The translations under genes and the position numbers were made by a program. From assembly GCA_946122785.1 (NCBI GenBank), contig CAMGYJ010000002.1, positions 61,219,703-61,283,702 of the forward strand: a stretch of 64,000 nt of DNA. Reading direction: 5' to 3'. Below the pieces are notes generated by a model. That model was not told the origin of the DNA and made no database searches. It worked only from the letters and a program-made list of their open reading frames with translations. Below, one piece after another: positions 47,701 to 59,050 of this stretch (positions are counted from its first letter, which is position 1; each line of letters opens with the position of its first letter). Source of the stretch: Linum tenue (lineage: Eukaryota; Streptophyta; Magnoliopsida; Malpighiales; Linaceae).

Positions 47701-49123
47701 TTACTTACTATGTTTCTTGTACCAAATTTACCATATCCTACATTAGGTCTTAGTTTCCTGTTTACCTTGCTTCTGTTTGCATATTGCCAATTGACTTTGG
47801 TTTTTTTTGCACCCTTCGTTTCAAATGTGCCCGCCATTGTTATTTCGTTTGGTTGGTTGTTAACTGTGCATACGCCACTATTGTCTCTTGGAATTCTTTT
47901 ACTTATCATAGTATCCTGCATTGTACTTCGGTTTACTGTCCTTACCTTATACAGCTTTGTTGGACTTTTGCAGGAAAACTGGAAGTCCAAGTGTTGCGCG
48001 TCGTCCTGCAGTTACTCTTGCAAAAACCGATGTTCCAATATCGTCCCTTGAGATCCCTACTGGACATCCTTTGCCAACCGAATCGGCGAATCCTGACTCT
48101 GGAAATCTTAATGGCCTCGGTGTCAATTTGCAGACAACAACACTTCAGCCTTTGTCACAGTATGTGTCGTTCTAATTATTCGCTTGCCAGTGTTGTCTGC
48201 TCCCTAGAATTCCAGTTTGCATGCTTTTGGTGCTCTTTTAAACCTGATAACAAAAGGGCTCCAGTCTGCACAGAATACTTATTTTGACGCAAAAAGAACT
48301 GCAACCAATGCTTTTCAATTACATTTGGTCTTCTGCTTTTATACATGGTTTTAAGTTGTCACCATAAAATACAATCGCCGATGGATGGCCTTTTGTATCC
48401 CTTTCTTCGCCTTTCGCTAACTTACACGTGTTCTCAATGTGCAGACATACAATGTTACCTTTCAGTGGCCATACTAATTATCTACGAATGTTCTCCCTTT
48501 TTTGTTTATACAGACCAAAATAAACAAATAGTTGTGGCTTCTGCTTACTTGGTCAGCTTCAAATCAATTGTTTTCCCACAGTTGAAGTAATAATCGTCTT
48601 TACTGTAGGGAGATTCCTTGTGCAGTGGGTTCTTTGTTGTTAGTCATTATCTTATTCGTGCTTTGCAAGTTGCTCCCGCATTGCATAGGAATGTGCATGT
48701 TCTTCCATATAGATGTGTTTTTACAGACCTACTTCCTTTGTCTCCTTTTCTAGGCAATCTGTGTCTATACATCCTGCACCTGTACGTCGCCGTCGCTTGG
48801 TTGTTTCTTCTGATGAAGACGAACCTGTTGTCCCTTTGGAATTGCAAGACTTGGACGTTGAACTTCCACTGCAAGAACAGGCTATTGAAAACTCTTCGAC
48901 TTGTCCTGTTCCTACCGTTGACTCTGCTTTGCCTTCTCCTCTTCTTGCTGGCCAAGAAGTTCCGCTACTTCCAGTGGGGAAAACTAATCCTGGGAGGGCA
49001 AAGCGAATTAGGACACCGTCTGCAAAGGCCATTGAAGCATCTGTGGATGCCTCTAAGAGGAAGCCAAAAACTCCAAAGTCGTCTGCTAAGGAACCTGCTA
49101 AGAAGCAACTGTTTGCTGATTGA
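44776..49123 (+). CDS. RPA70-like single-strand DNA-binding protein, 16 exons, 774 aa
   Basis: Exons: 44776-44925, 45012-45285, 45380-45476, 45553-45686, 45768-45849, 45955-46090, 46192-46355, 46438-46767, 46839-46928, 47007-47057, 47176-47223, 47312-47365, 47466-47531, 47592-47684, 47974-48159, 48754-49123. The sum is 2325 nt, an open 774-codon frame with GT-AG introns throughout. OB-fold DBD-A is in exons 1-2 (LGSVYFVSNFRVKPP). DBD-B starts DVVGAVVSITGV. A Cys-rich ribbon (YYLGCALC...WCDDH) in exon 7 leads into DBD-C (YKLRVTVDDNTGSAAFVLL). The last 340 residues are low complexity, with basic clusters (KPKKPSAKKKS, RRRRLVVSSDEDE) that may be nuclear signals. It likely supports Helitron replication by coating single-stranded DNA. 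Confidence 0.85.
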
Positions 49124-50108
49124 CCATGCTTCGCATCATGCGAGTGCTATGTAACATGTTTGTGCAGTGCTGTCCCTCCCTTTCTTTTGTGTCACTTTTA
49201 AAGGGAAACACTCTTTAGTGAGTAGTGCACTATGTACTTTTGCCTTTTGTATCTACATTTGCAGCCCTTGCCAAACTTGTGGTGTTCCATTACTGGCACC
49301 ACTTTTACCAATCTGGTCTGCTGTGACATTTTACTTGTATTAGTTACCTCTTTGTCCAGATTACCCCTTGCGTACCTGCTTTCTAACCAGCTCTATGTCG
49401 TTACCGTAAAGCAACATTTTGCCATGCCCTTCTTTAAGTGGCATAGTATCGCGCCACTCTGCAACTGATCTTTAGTTTGTGCTAAGGAACTGGTTTACTT
49501 TGTATCATCATTTGTTGGGCGGAATTTTGCCGTTTAACCCGCATTCGCATCGCACCTGTATCTACTTCGTTAGCCAGTTGTTTTGCTCTTTATTCGCAGG
49601 TGGCCATTGTCTGTTGTAAATGGCCACTTTGAGGACCACATTGTGCACACCCTTTCCGCTTGCAGGGTATTTAGATGGTGTCTACCAGCCACACAGAAAC
49701 TAGATATTTAGATTGTCCACTAATACTATGACTTTGTTTACTAGCTTCCATAGACCCAAATTATAAACTTATTCCTCTTCTATTAATTGCCATCATGCAT
49801 TTATTGTTCTGACTACTCTGTTCACTAATGATGGCTTTATTACTTCTCACTTCTCTAGACTAGCCTGCTATGGTGCATGTTGTATTATTATACTTTTTCT
49901 TGAGAAGGATCTTTCCCCCTGGAAACACCGTTTACCTGTAGACTGCCTTCTTCCATAACTGCTTTCCCATTACTGCTTCTTTTTGCTCATTCTGTCTTTG
50001 CTGTTGGCCATTGAATTAAATTCTCTGCTACATCTGCTATACTATTACCTGGTATCTGCCTTCCTCTGCAAATCTGCCAGTGTTTGTATTCCACTGTACC
50101 CGTTCAGA
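49124..50108. other. Intergenic region between RPA-like and Rep-helicase genes
   Basis: T-rich sequence with no supported gene; presumably the 3' end of the RPA-like transcript and the promoter of the helicase gene. Confidence 0.5.
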
Positions 50109-53100
50109 ATGCGTGGCATGGTTAGTTTGGCCAAATTATTACTTTTATCTTACTACATTTACCATTGTGTTCCTATATCATGCTACGCTTGTGCTATACT
50201 TTCCAGGTCCTGTTTTTTTCCTAACGTCAGTGTGTGATCTTAGGCCACTCCTAGACAGGCTGAACTCCTACTACCCGGTCGTTCAGCGAATAGGAAGCGT
50301 CGTCATATTGGTCTTTCCACTGAATTTGTACCTACCACACCTCCTTCGAGAAGTTCTCTGAGGCGTCGTGTGTGCAACTTTGATAGACGGGGACGCTTGC
50401 ACCCACTGCTTGACTCAGAAGGTGAACTTGACGCATCCGAACTTGACTTAAGAACTCCTGAAGACTTAACAGCCAGCTCGCAAACTCATCCTCCTGTTGC
50501 GTTGGATGGTCATTGTTCATTGGCTGATGTACCTCTACCACCTTCACAACAAGCAAGATTCAGTCGGATTATCGATCATGGTTTCCCTGACTGTGAATGC
50601 CAGTACTGTGGTGCACGGTTCTGGTATGAAGAGCGGCTGAACAGGCATGCATCTCTTGCTCCTGTTTTCACGCTTTGTTGTCAAAAGGGTCGAGTACGCC
50701 TCCCATTCCTACAGGAAACTCCTCAGTACCTTGAAGACCTCTTGGGTGTTAATGGCGGTCCTATGGCAGCGCACTTCAGGGAACATATACGCTCCTATAA
50801 TGCTGCGTTCTCTTTCACATCTTTTGGAGCACGCCTTGATCCGAGAGTTACACGATCACGAGGACCTTATTCATTTGTGATCTGCGGAGAAAATTATCAT
50901 CGAATGGGATCTCTGCTTCCTGCTGCAGGTCAGAGACCTAAATATTCTCAGCTATACGTCTTTGACCCGCAGACCGAATTAGCAGATCGACTCTCCAATT
51001 TCTCTTCTGCTGAGCGGTCCCTGCGTCCTGATATTGTTTCTGGTTTAATGAAGCTGTTTGACGTGACAAATGAATTAGTTAAGTCTTTTAGACGAATTCG
51101 ATCTGAATTGAATGATCCAGCATCAATCAATTTAAGACTGCGTATTGTTGGTGCAAGGGACACAACATCTCGACAATATGAACTTCCAACTGGTTCAGAA
51201 TTGGCTGGACTCATTCCTGGTGATTTCTTGCCTGATAAGGAAGAACGAGACATCATTATCGATCATCGGTCAGAGGGCTTGAAGAGGATCACAAGTGTAC
51301 ACCCGAAGTTTGATGCTTTGCATTTTCCGGTTCTTTTCCCATACGGAGAAGATGGATTCCATGTAACCATACCGTATGACCCTGTTCATACTCCCAAAAC
51401 ATTGAAAAGGAAACATGTGACTCAGAGAGAGTACTATGCTTACCGGCTTCAGCACAGAGACGACGAAGGTCAGACATTGATGCGAGGTGGGAAGGCACTT
51501 CAACATTACGTGGTTGATGCATATTCCACAATTGAACAAAACCGACTCTATTATTTACGATCGCATCAAGAAAACCTCCGTTCTGAACTATACTATGGCC
51601 TTACAGATGCTTTCAACAGAGGTGATGTTACAGGAGATGCTGTTGGCCATGTTGTTCTGCCATCATCGCATACTGGAAGTCCTAGGTACATGAAGCAACT
51701 GTACTTAGATGCAATGGCTGTTGTCCACCATCATGGCAGCCCCGACCTATTCATAACCTTTACGTGCAACTCCCAGTGGCCAGAAATAACAGAGTCTTTT
51801 CGCGCTGTCTGTGGTGCACGCAGCGAACTCAAACCAGAGATTGTTGCTAGGGTCTTTCGCATGAAACTGAATGCACTGGAAGATGAATTAACACGAGGCC
51901 ATTTCTTTGGTCAAACAGTGGCAGGTCTGTTCGGTTGCCTTATGTCTTACTTCCTTTTACAATTGCCTGTTATCAATTCTCCTATTCCTGTCACTCTAAA
52001 CTTCCTCAGTTACCTCACGTTTTGTGCTCTAACATAAATGACACATTCATTGCCTTATAATTCCAGGTATCAAAACCGTCGAATTCCAGAAAAGGGGTTT
52101 GCCCCATGTTCATATACTGTTATGGTTGGATGCAAAGAATAAGCTACGACAAGCTTCTGATATTGATGCAACTGTTAGTGCTGAACTGCCAGATCCATTA
52201 CTAGATCCAATTGGGTATGATGCTGTGACAAAGTTCATGCTGCATGGTCCGTGTGGTCAAGATAATCCGACCAATGTTTGCATGAAAGAAGGATCGTGTT
52301 CAAAGTATTTTCCAAAACCGTTTAATTCAGAAACTACAACGGACCAGTTTGGCTATACAGTCTATCGCCGTCGCGATACAGGTATAACAGCAGTGAAAGG
52401 TACATCTATACTAGACAATCGGTTTATCGTTCCATATAATCGGAATTTACTTGTGCTGTTTCAAGCTCATATCAATGTCGAGGTCTGTCATCAAGGCCGG
52501 TTGATTAAATATTTGTTTAAGTACATTACAAAAGGGCCTGATAGATCCATGGTTCTTGCTGAAACTCCTGGGTTGTCTGTATCTGATTCTGCTACCCCAA
52601 ACCATATCCCTCCATTGGACGAAATTAAACAGTTTCTTGATTGTAGAAGTCTGTCTTCATATGAGGCAGCGTGGCGGATCTTTGAATTTCCTGTTCATGA
52701 ACGAACGCCGCCGGTTCAGCGCTTGTGCGTTCATCTTGAAGGGAGACATTATGTTCCTTATAGGAAGAAACAACGGCTGTCTCGAATACTTGCCCGCGAT
52801 TCTGTTTCAGAAACAACATTGACACAGTGGTTTAACCTTAACCAACGAGATCCAACTGCAAGGGACCTACTTTATGCCGAGACTCCGAATCGTTATATAT
52901 GGAATGTGAAAACAAAAAAATGGGCTCCGCGGAAAAGAGGGTTCTCAATTGGAAGAATTGTCTATATCCATCCAGGTTGTGGTGATACATTTTATCTCAG
53001 GCAACTTCTTACCAAAGTTCGTGGGTCAGTTAGTTATGCAGCTCTTCGGACAGTCCATGGCTTCCCATGTAGAACATATCAAGATGCGTGCCAGCGCCTT

Positions 53101-54996
53101 GGTCTTTTGTCTAATGATGATGAATGGTTACTTGTGATTAAAGAAGTCAGCCAATGGGGCATGTGCCGCTTGTTACGATACCTCTTTGTGTCCATGCTGA
53201 TGTTCTGTGAACTATCAAACCCACTGCAGCTTTTCAATCAGACATGGGAATTGCTTTGCGAAGACATCACATATAGGTGCCAACGAGACGTTTGCTTCAA
53301 CAACAACCTCATACCACCTGAATTGCCCAAAAATAAATTGTTGTGGGAATTGCAGCACATGTTAAATGCTTATTCAGCCACGTTATCTCATTTTAACCTT
53401 CCCTTGCCAACAGATGATCACCCACAAACTGATCCCTTGCTTCAGTTTGGAACTGATTCACATCCTGGTACTTTAGCTGCTGTGGATTCCCCACCTCCTG
53501 TGGTTGGTGATCTTAACAGAAAGCAACTTGAAGCTTTCATTGTGTAATGGAATCTGTTATGTCTCCAACAGAAGACTCGCCTACATTCTACTTTCTGTAT
53601 GGTCATGGAGGAACAGGCAAGACTTTCCTCTACAGAACTATTCTTGCGCAACTTAAAGAAGCTGGAAAAATAGTTTTGGTTGTTGCTTCTTCAGGAATTG
53701 CAGCAACATTACTTCCTGATGCAAGTACAGCTCACTCTCGGTTTAAAATACCACTGGAAATCGACCATGGTTCTTCATGTAATATCAAGAAAGGTACGCC
53801 ATTGGCTCAATTGATCATTAATGCATCGCTTATAATATGGGATGAAGCCCCAATGGTTCACAGATTGTCTTTTGAGGCAGTAAACAGAGCTTTTTGTGAT
53901 ATTATGGATGTTCCGTTTGGTGGTCCACACTATAAACCGTTTGGTGGCAAAGTTGTTCTTCTTGGAGGCGATTTTTCAAACGCTTCCAATAGTAGCTGAT
54001 GCTGGCAGAGAAGAGAGTATTGATTCATCTCTAACCTGTTCCTTTTTGTGGCAACATTGCACTGTGTTGCACTTAACTGAAAATATGCGTGTGGTTGCTT
54101 CCCGGGAGAGTCAAAGGTCAACTTTTGGTGGCATGCCCTTTACCGAATGGACTCTTGCTGTGGGAAATGGAAATGTGCCAGGGAAATCATTTCCTCCTAA
54201 CCAATCTACTGATTGGATAGAGATTCCGGAGTCATTACTGCTTCCTTCTTCAGGAAATCCCATCCATACAATTACGTCTACAGTCTATCCTGACTTTGCT
54301 CAACGGTTCCATAATGTATCGTATCTGACTGAAAGATCCATTATCACACCGACAAATGCAAATGTCACAGAGATCAATTCTCATATGTTAGCTCTTATTC
54401 CGGGAATGCCTCGCACATATTTTAGTGGTGACAGTCTTCATACAGATGCAAGTGATCCAGACCGACTCGAAGCTGAATATCCCACTGAATTCCTTAATTC
54501 CCTGTCCTTCAATGGCTGCCCTGAACATCAGATTGATCTCAAGGTATTTGCTCCAATTATGCTGTTGAGGAATCTAAACCCATCCATTGGTCTTTGTAAT
54601 GGTACACGCTTAATGGTGCTCTATTTGGGCCATTATGTGATAAAAGGGATGATAATGGGGGGTACATTCAATGGTAAGACTGTGGCAATTCCGAGAATTG
54701 TTCTTAGTGTCAATGATTATCGTTGGCCATTTGTTCTTAAGCGCCGGCAGTTTCCAGTACGATTGTGCTATGCCATGACAATCAACAAAAGCCAGGGCCA
54801 GACATTGCAAAATGTTGGTGTGTATCTGCCGAAGCCAGTGTTCAGCCATGGCCAACTTTATGTCGCTGTTTCTAGAGTTAGAACACCAGATGGACTTAGG
54901 TTCCTTATTCTGAATGAAGATGGCGTGCCTTCCAACTGTACCCGAAATATTGTTTACCAGGAGGCATTCGTTGACCTTCAGACCCCATCTTCCTAA
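50109..54996 (+). pseudogene. Helitron Rep/PIF1-like helicase, two frameshifts
   Basis: Exons are 50109-50120 (MRGM), 50244-51924 and 52067-54996; the small first exon is inferred from frame and splice signals. The Helitron-like N-terminal domain is followed by Rep motifs SPDLFITFTCNSQWPEI, then QKRGLPHVHILLWL (the HUH metal site, here HVH), then KYLFKYITKGPDR with the paired tyrosines. The PIF1-like helicase has Walker A YGHGGTGKT, Walker B IIWDEAPM, the LGGDF motif, YAMTINKSQGQTL and YVAVSRVRTPDGL. The frame breaks near 53537-53543 (before the helicase) and near 53972-53977 (right after LGGDF). The overall length of about 1540 codons is normal for plant Helitrons. Nothing else essential is missing, so it was active recently or the breaks are assembly errors. 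Confidence 0.9.
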
Positions 54997-55954
54997 CTAG
55001 AGGTAGTCCTTTCAATCTGGTACATCGAATCGTTTGTGGTTTGGTTGCTCAGCATTCTCCTGGAACAGAAATGTATCTTCTAACGTTCATATTCGTTGCT
55101 GCCTTTGTATTTCACAGGTCTGGTGCGGATATCTCGAACCAAAGAACCCCATGTTGCTGTTCGTTTTTGGATTGTGCCATCTATCTATAAGATATATAAA
55201 GGTAAAACAAGTGTTTCGCTTCCAGGGATTCAAACTTCCAGTTCGCAGAGGGTTTGTCGGAAGGGTACTTTAGGCAAATCACGTTTGAATAAAACTTTTG
55301 CGATTCACCTCCAACACATTCTACCGGTGGACCGGGACAGTTCATTAGATAGCCGGGCCGGACTGTTGCCCCTGAAGTATCCGGCCCAAACTCAAAAATG
55401 TCGACGTATCCGGCCCAAACTCTTCTCCCTTGACGTAGTTGGCCCAAAGACTGCTGGTTAAATGCTTCCATCGGAATCTGACGGAAACCATATTCAGCTG
55501 CCGCGCATGCTATATTTTAGCTGGACAGATGGCCTTATTTCTTATGTGGCTCATGAAGTAATCGGCCCAGAGTTGTTTCCAAAACCCATGCCAAATGACT
55601 ACACACAGCCGGGCTAATACATTCCAAATGCATCTAACTAAATTGGCCCTGTGGGGGGTTTCCCCTTTTGTTTGGGCGGCTTCCTAAATGCTCTGCCAGT
55701 GCATTCCAACTCTAAACTTTAGAATCAAATAATTACAAGAAATTTACTAAATAGCAAAGAATGTGACAGTTAACAAAGAACACAATTATATGATCCTCAA
55801 AATATGGTCACATGAAGGACCACCGCAAAAGGATAATAACCTTTCAAAAAAATGTGCGCCCACATATTCACTACGCGGTTAGATAATTCGAAACTAAAGT
55901 GAGGTCGACCATTACTAACATTAATCCGATTAGCCTAATAATACCCTACGCTAC
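54997..55954. other. Region between helicase and minus-strand OB gene, rich in GGCCCA
   Basis: Between 55325 and 55650 the words GGCCCA, GGCCGG and GGCCCT recur at least seven times (for example CCGGCCCAAACTC twice, 33 bp apart). These are site II-like promoter words. A splice-like segment at 55120-55200 suggests helicase 3' untranslated exons. The Helitron 3' hairpin would be expected somewhere here but was not recognised. Confidence 0.45.
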
Positions 55955-56482
55955 TTAGTCTAAAATCGGGAACAACTTAACCAAAAAGACATTAAGACGA
56001 TTCTCCACGTTGTTCCAAGGTCCGAATGTCAGCAAAGCACTATATGGGCCCTCACCAATCCTGTTGAGTAGTTGAATGTACTCCATATCTTCCATCTCAT
56101 CAGGACCAACAGCAGCAGACATGACTCGCCGTAAGTAAGTTGATGGACATACGAGCTCAATACCGGTGGTAAAATCTTCAATTGTCACGTGCAGCATGTA
56201 TATGCCGGAGTCGGCATTCCAAGATCTCCTCACTTCTTTGACCCACCCATTCAAAATGTATGACTTGCCCTGGTACAAGACAAAACAAAAGGAGTCCAAA
56301 ACAAGACCCCATTAGATACAAATTATTTAGAGAAAATATAGCTTCTGGCTAGATAAAATATCTGTTATCTTATTCACCTGATTAGCAACGTCCAATTGCA
56401 TAGGGACCAGATCATCCGTTTCTATATGGTCCCAAATTCTTACGGCAACTTCATATCGCAAATTTGAAACAAAGTCTCCCAT
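55955..56482 (-). CDS. Small OB-fold-like protein related to RPA DNA-binding domains, 139 aa (tentative)
   Basis: Minus-strand exons 56482-56378 and 56269-55955, joined by a GT-AG intron in phase 0. The protein starts MGDFVSNLRYEVAVRIWDHI. Exon 2 opens GKSYILNGWVKEVRRSW, like the G-x-x-Y-x-(I/L)-x-x-F-x-V entry of RPA OB folds. It continues YMLHVTIEDFTTGIELVCP, which parallels VTVDDNTGSAAFVLL of DBD-C in the large RPA-like gene, and ends FLVKLFPILD. It is far shorter than RPA70 and lacks the zinc ribbon. It could be a single-OB derivative, a truncated paralogue or part of a longer gene whose 5' exons lie in 56500-57100. It is convergent with the Rep-helicase gene. Confidence 0.4.
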
Positions 56483-59050
56483 GGAAAAGAATCTATAATA
56501 AAAATTAGTAGCAATATTAGCAACTCTATCAACAAATGTTAGAGCTGTAAAACGAATCAACTAAATATGTAAACCCGAATGTGCACAAACAATAGCAACC
56601 CAATACATGAATGTGTCACTACAAGCATACAAAGTTTCCTTAGAGTATCGAACTACAAAAAAACAAAATGTTCTGGATTATAAGATTGTATTAGCTCTGG
56701 AGAAACCTAATTTGAAGGCCAGCAAACGAATGTAATTGATAAATGTCTGGCAAAAAGTGGTAGAAGTTCTTGATGAGAGGAAAGGGGAGTTTTTGCCGAG
56801 GTAGGGTTTTAAAGATTACCTTGTAGAGATGCTGAGGTAGGACTAACGTCGATCAGGCAGAGAGAAGGCCTGGAAAATGATTGCATGCACTGGAATGGGT
56901 TCCCAGTTGCTTTGGTGGCCGGAGAGTGAGCAGAGCAGGAAAAAGCGTCAGGGGTAAAGGGAGGTGAAACGTCTCAGGATGAGTCTTTATGCGGTAAGAT
57001 TGTCACACTTACCTCCTGGAAATGTAGAGATGCTACTAATAGCGGTCAGTCAGGCAGCCCTGGAACATGAATGCATGCAATAGCTTGGATGGCCTGTTTG
57101 TCTTTTCGCCGGCGAGTAAACAGTAACGTCGTGCTTCGGTGGCGCTGTTGAAGTCCGCGCGAGTGGTGACTGGACGCTAGGTTGTTCGACGAGGGAGAAT
57201 GAGCGAAGCGTATTGGAAAGGTCGGGGTTTGCGGCGGGAACGGGAAGCAGGAGAAGCAGAAGATGGCGGGTTGGGGATGTGGATGGTCAGGTTTCTGTGG
57301 AGGGCCTGGAGGGTAGGTGAGAGCGATGGAGGAGGGAAAGGAAGAAGGGAGTTAAACCGTTTTCGGGTGGGTGGGAGGTTTTTATTGTTTTGCTTTCTTT
57401 TAGTTTTTATATTTGTTTAATCGAAACGTGGACATGACTGTCCATTTGGTTTGAATTTTTTGGGTTCTAACCAAACACAACTCGATTGGAAAGCAAATTC
57501 TCCGTTTGGCTTGTTTTAAACCAATAAACAACTTAATGGCTTTGGCTTGGTTAAACCGGAGAAACCAATAGAAACCATAATAATACATTATTCATCCGCA
57601 AGGTTGTTTTTTTTGCACACAAAAAAATGTTTTTCTTTTGCCACGCACACCAACCAATACATTGTGGTGCCTATACAGATATGTGCTTGTCAAGTCATAA
57701 TAAATAAATGAACACCTAATTCTTCTTTTTTACTCAATGATGCGAGGTATTAATTGCCTAACAAATTCGCTACTTCAAAATGGTGTTCATTTATTTAGAA
57801 AAACAGCCAACCCTAGCGCTGTATTGTCAATTGATTCATGTTTATGAGGAAATGCCACACCTGATTTCAACTCCTCCTCACAACCAACAACCCGCTACTG
57901 AAAGGGATCGTCTTAAGCAACATAGTCCTGCGACTCATTTGGTAGTATATTAAATCAATTTGAAGGTTTACAACATCATACTAATTTGATTTGTGTATTT
58001 CACTTGCAGGAATACTCACCATTGAAGCACAAGTGCACATATTGATCGCTTGAGTTCCAAAAACCCTTTACTCTGAGAAAAACGTCATTGGGATGGATGT
58101 ATTGCACTATCCCAATTAAATCTTTTCGTGTGTTAAATGTACATTACCGAAAGAGAATTCCCTGTTATTATAGTTTAATTGATCACTACAAAACAAATGT
58201 AAATGAATTGGTAAAAATGTGGCACAGCCCATTTCACTCTCCAACTGTTATTGCCGCCAATGTAATTGGAACAATTCAGTTTAGGATATGTGCTTTTGTC
58301 TGTATACTTTTCTAAGATAGATAGCTATATAAATGGACCCATTCTACATAACCAAGTGGAAAAACTATTTCACATGGGCCTGTTAGACATGACGGTCCAT
58401 CTATAGCCCACAACAAGAACTCATATGTGAATGTTGTTTCCCCTAATCAACAGTGGAGGAGGTTTCGGCCCACATGGTTTTTGTTTGGTCCTTAGACACT
58501 GACAATCGTTTTTTACTCAGCCTGAACAACCACCTACTTCCTTTCGTGTATAAAGAGCCTGGAATTCTCATTCAATAAGTGCTATGCAAACTTCAGTTCG
58601 CCTGAACTTTATTTTCATCCTACGCTGCATCGTCAACTCGACGCAAACGGTTTGTACTTATATCTCTTTTACTTCCAGTTTGGTATACCATGCATAGTGT
58701 TCCGCTTTGATTGTCTGAACTCATTATCCTTGTGCTTGGGGGAAACATCGCCGCATGTGAATTTAGGGTTTGCATTGAAATCCCTGCATTCCTTGGCCTC
58801 CCAGTTCACCGCAGTTTATGCTCTCTGTCTCCTGGACCAAAGTTTCACACAATTCAATGGACCTCAATTGTGCCCTACGAAGTTCCCCAGAAGGTTGGAT
58901 TCCTCACACTGTAATCATTTACATGGGCACTGTTATTTATACAGGGGGGGGAAACAATCGCCCAGTTCTTTTATTTTCCAGTGCAAGGATACGGTCGTTG
59001 CTGTTGCTGTCAGTAGTTGAATGCCGTGTACTTCCTTTTTGGAATTTCAG
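56483..59050. other. Region with leader-like sequence of flanking genes; no firm gene
   Basis: About 56800-57200 is GC-richer with splice-like sites and probably the 5' flank of the minus-strand gene. A frame at 57845-57950 (VYEEMPHLISTPPHNQQPAT...) followed by an AG acceptor at 58010 resembles a C-terminal exon fragment, but it is not recognised. The rest is AT-rich. Confidence 0.4.
58365..58600 (+). promoter_or_regulatory. Putative promoter of the second RPA-like gene
   Basis: TGGGCC at about 58375 and CGGCCCACATGG at about 58465 are site II-type elements, typical of plant genes expressed in dividing cells. GTGTATAAAGAGC at about 58545 is a good TATA box, with a CT/A-rich start region 30-40 bp downstream. 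Confidence 0.5.

Larger units (their letters stand above)
44776..54996 (+). mobile_element. Helitron coding block: RPA70-like gene plus Rep-helicase; termini not found
   Basis: Plant autonomous Helitrons encode a Rep/PIF1-like helicase and commonly an RPA70-like protein in the same orientation. Both are here, about 1 kb apart. The expected 5' TC and 3' hairpin followed by CTRR could not be placed by eye, so the true limits are unknown. The RPA-like gene is open whereas the helicase has two frameshifts. The element could extend to include the further RPA-like genes to 63 kb. Confidence 0.75.

Noticed and set aside
54997..55954. Helitron 3' terminus with hairpin and CTRR
   Set aside because: Several CTAA/CTAG words and GC-rich inverted bits exist (for example near 55003 and 55615), but none combines a clear 16-20 bp hairpin with CTRR and an A/T target, so no end is claimed.
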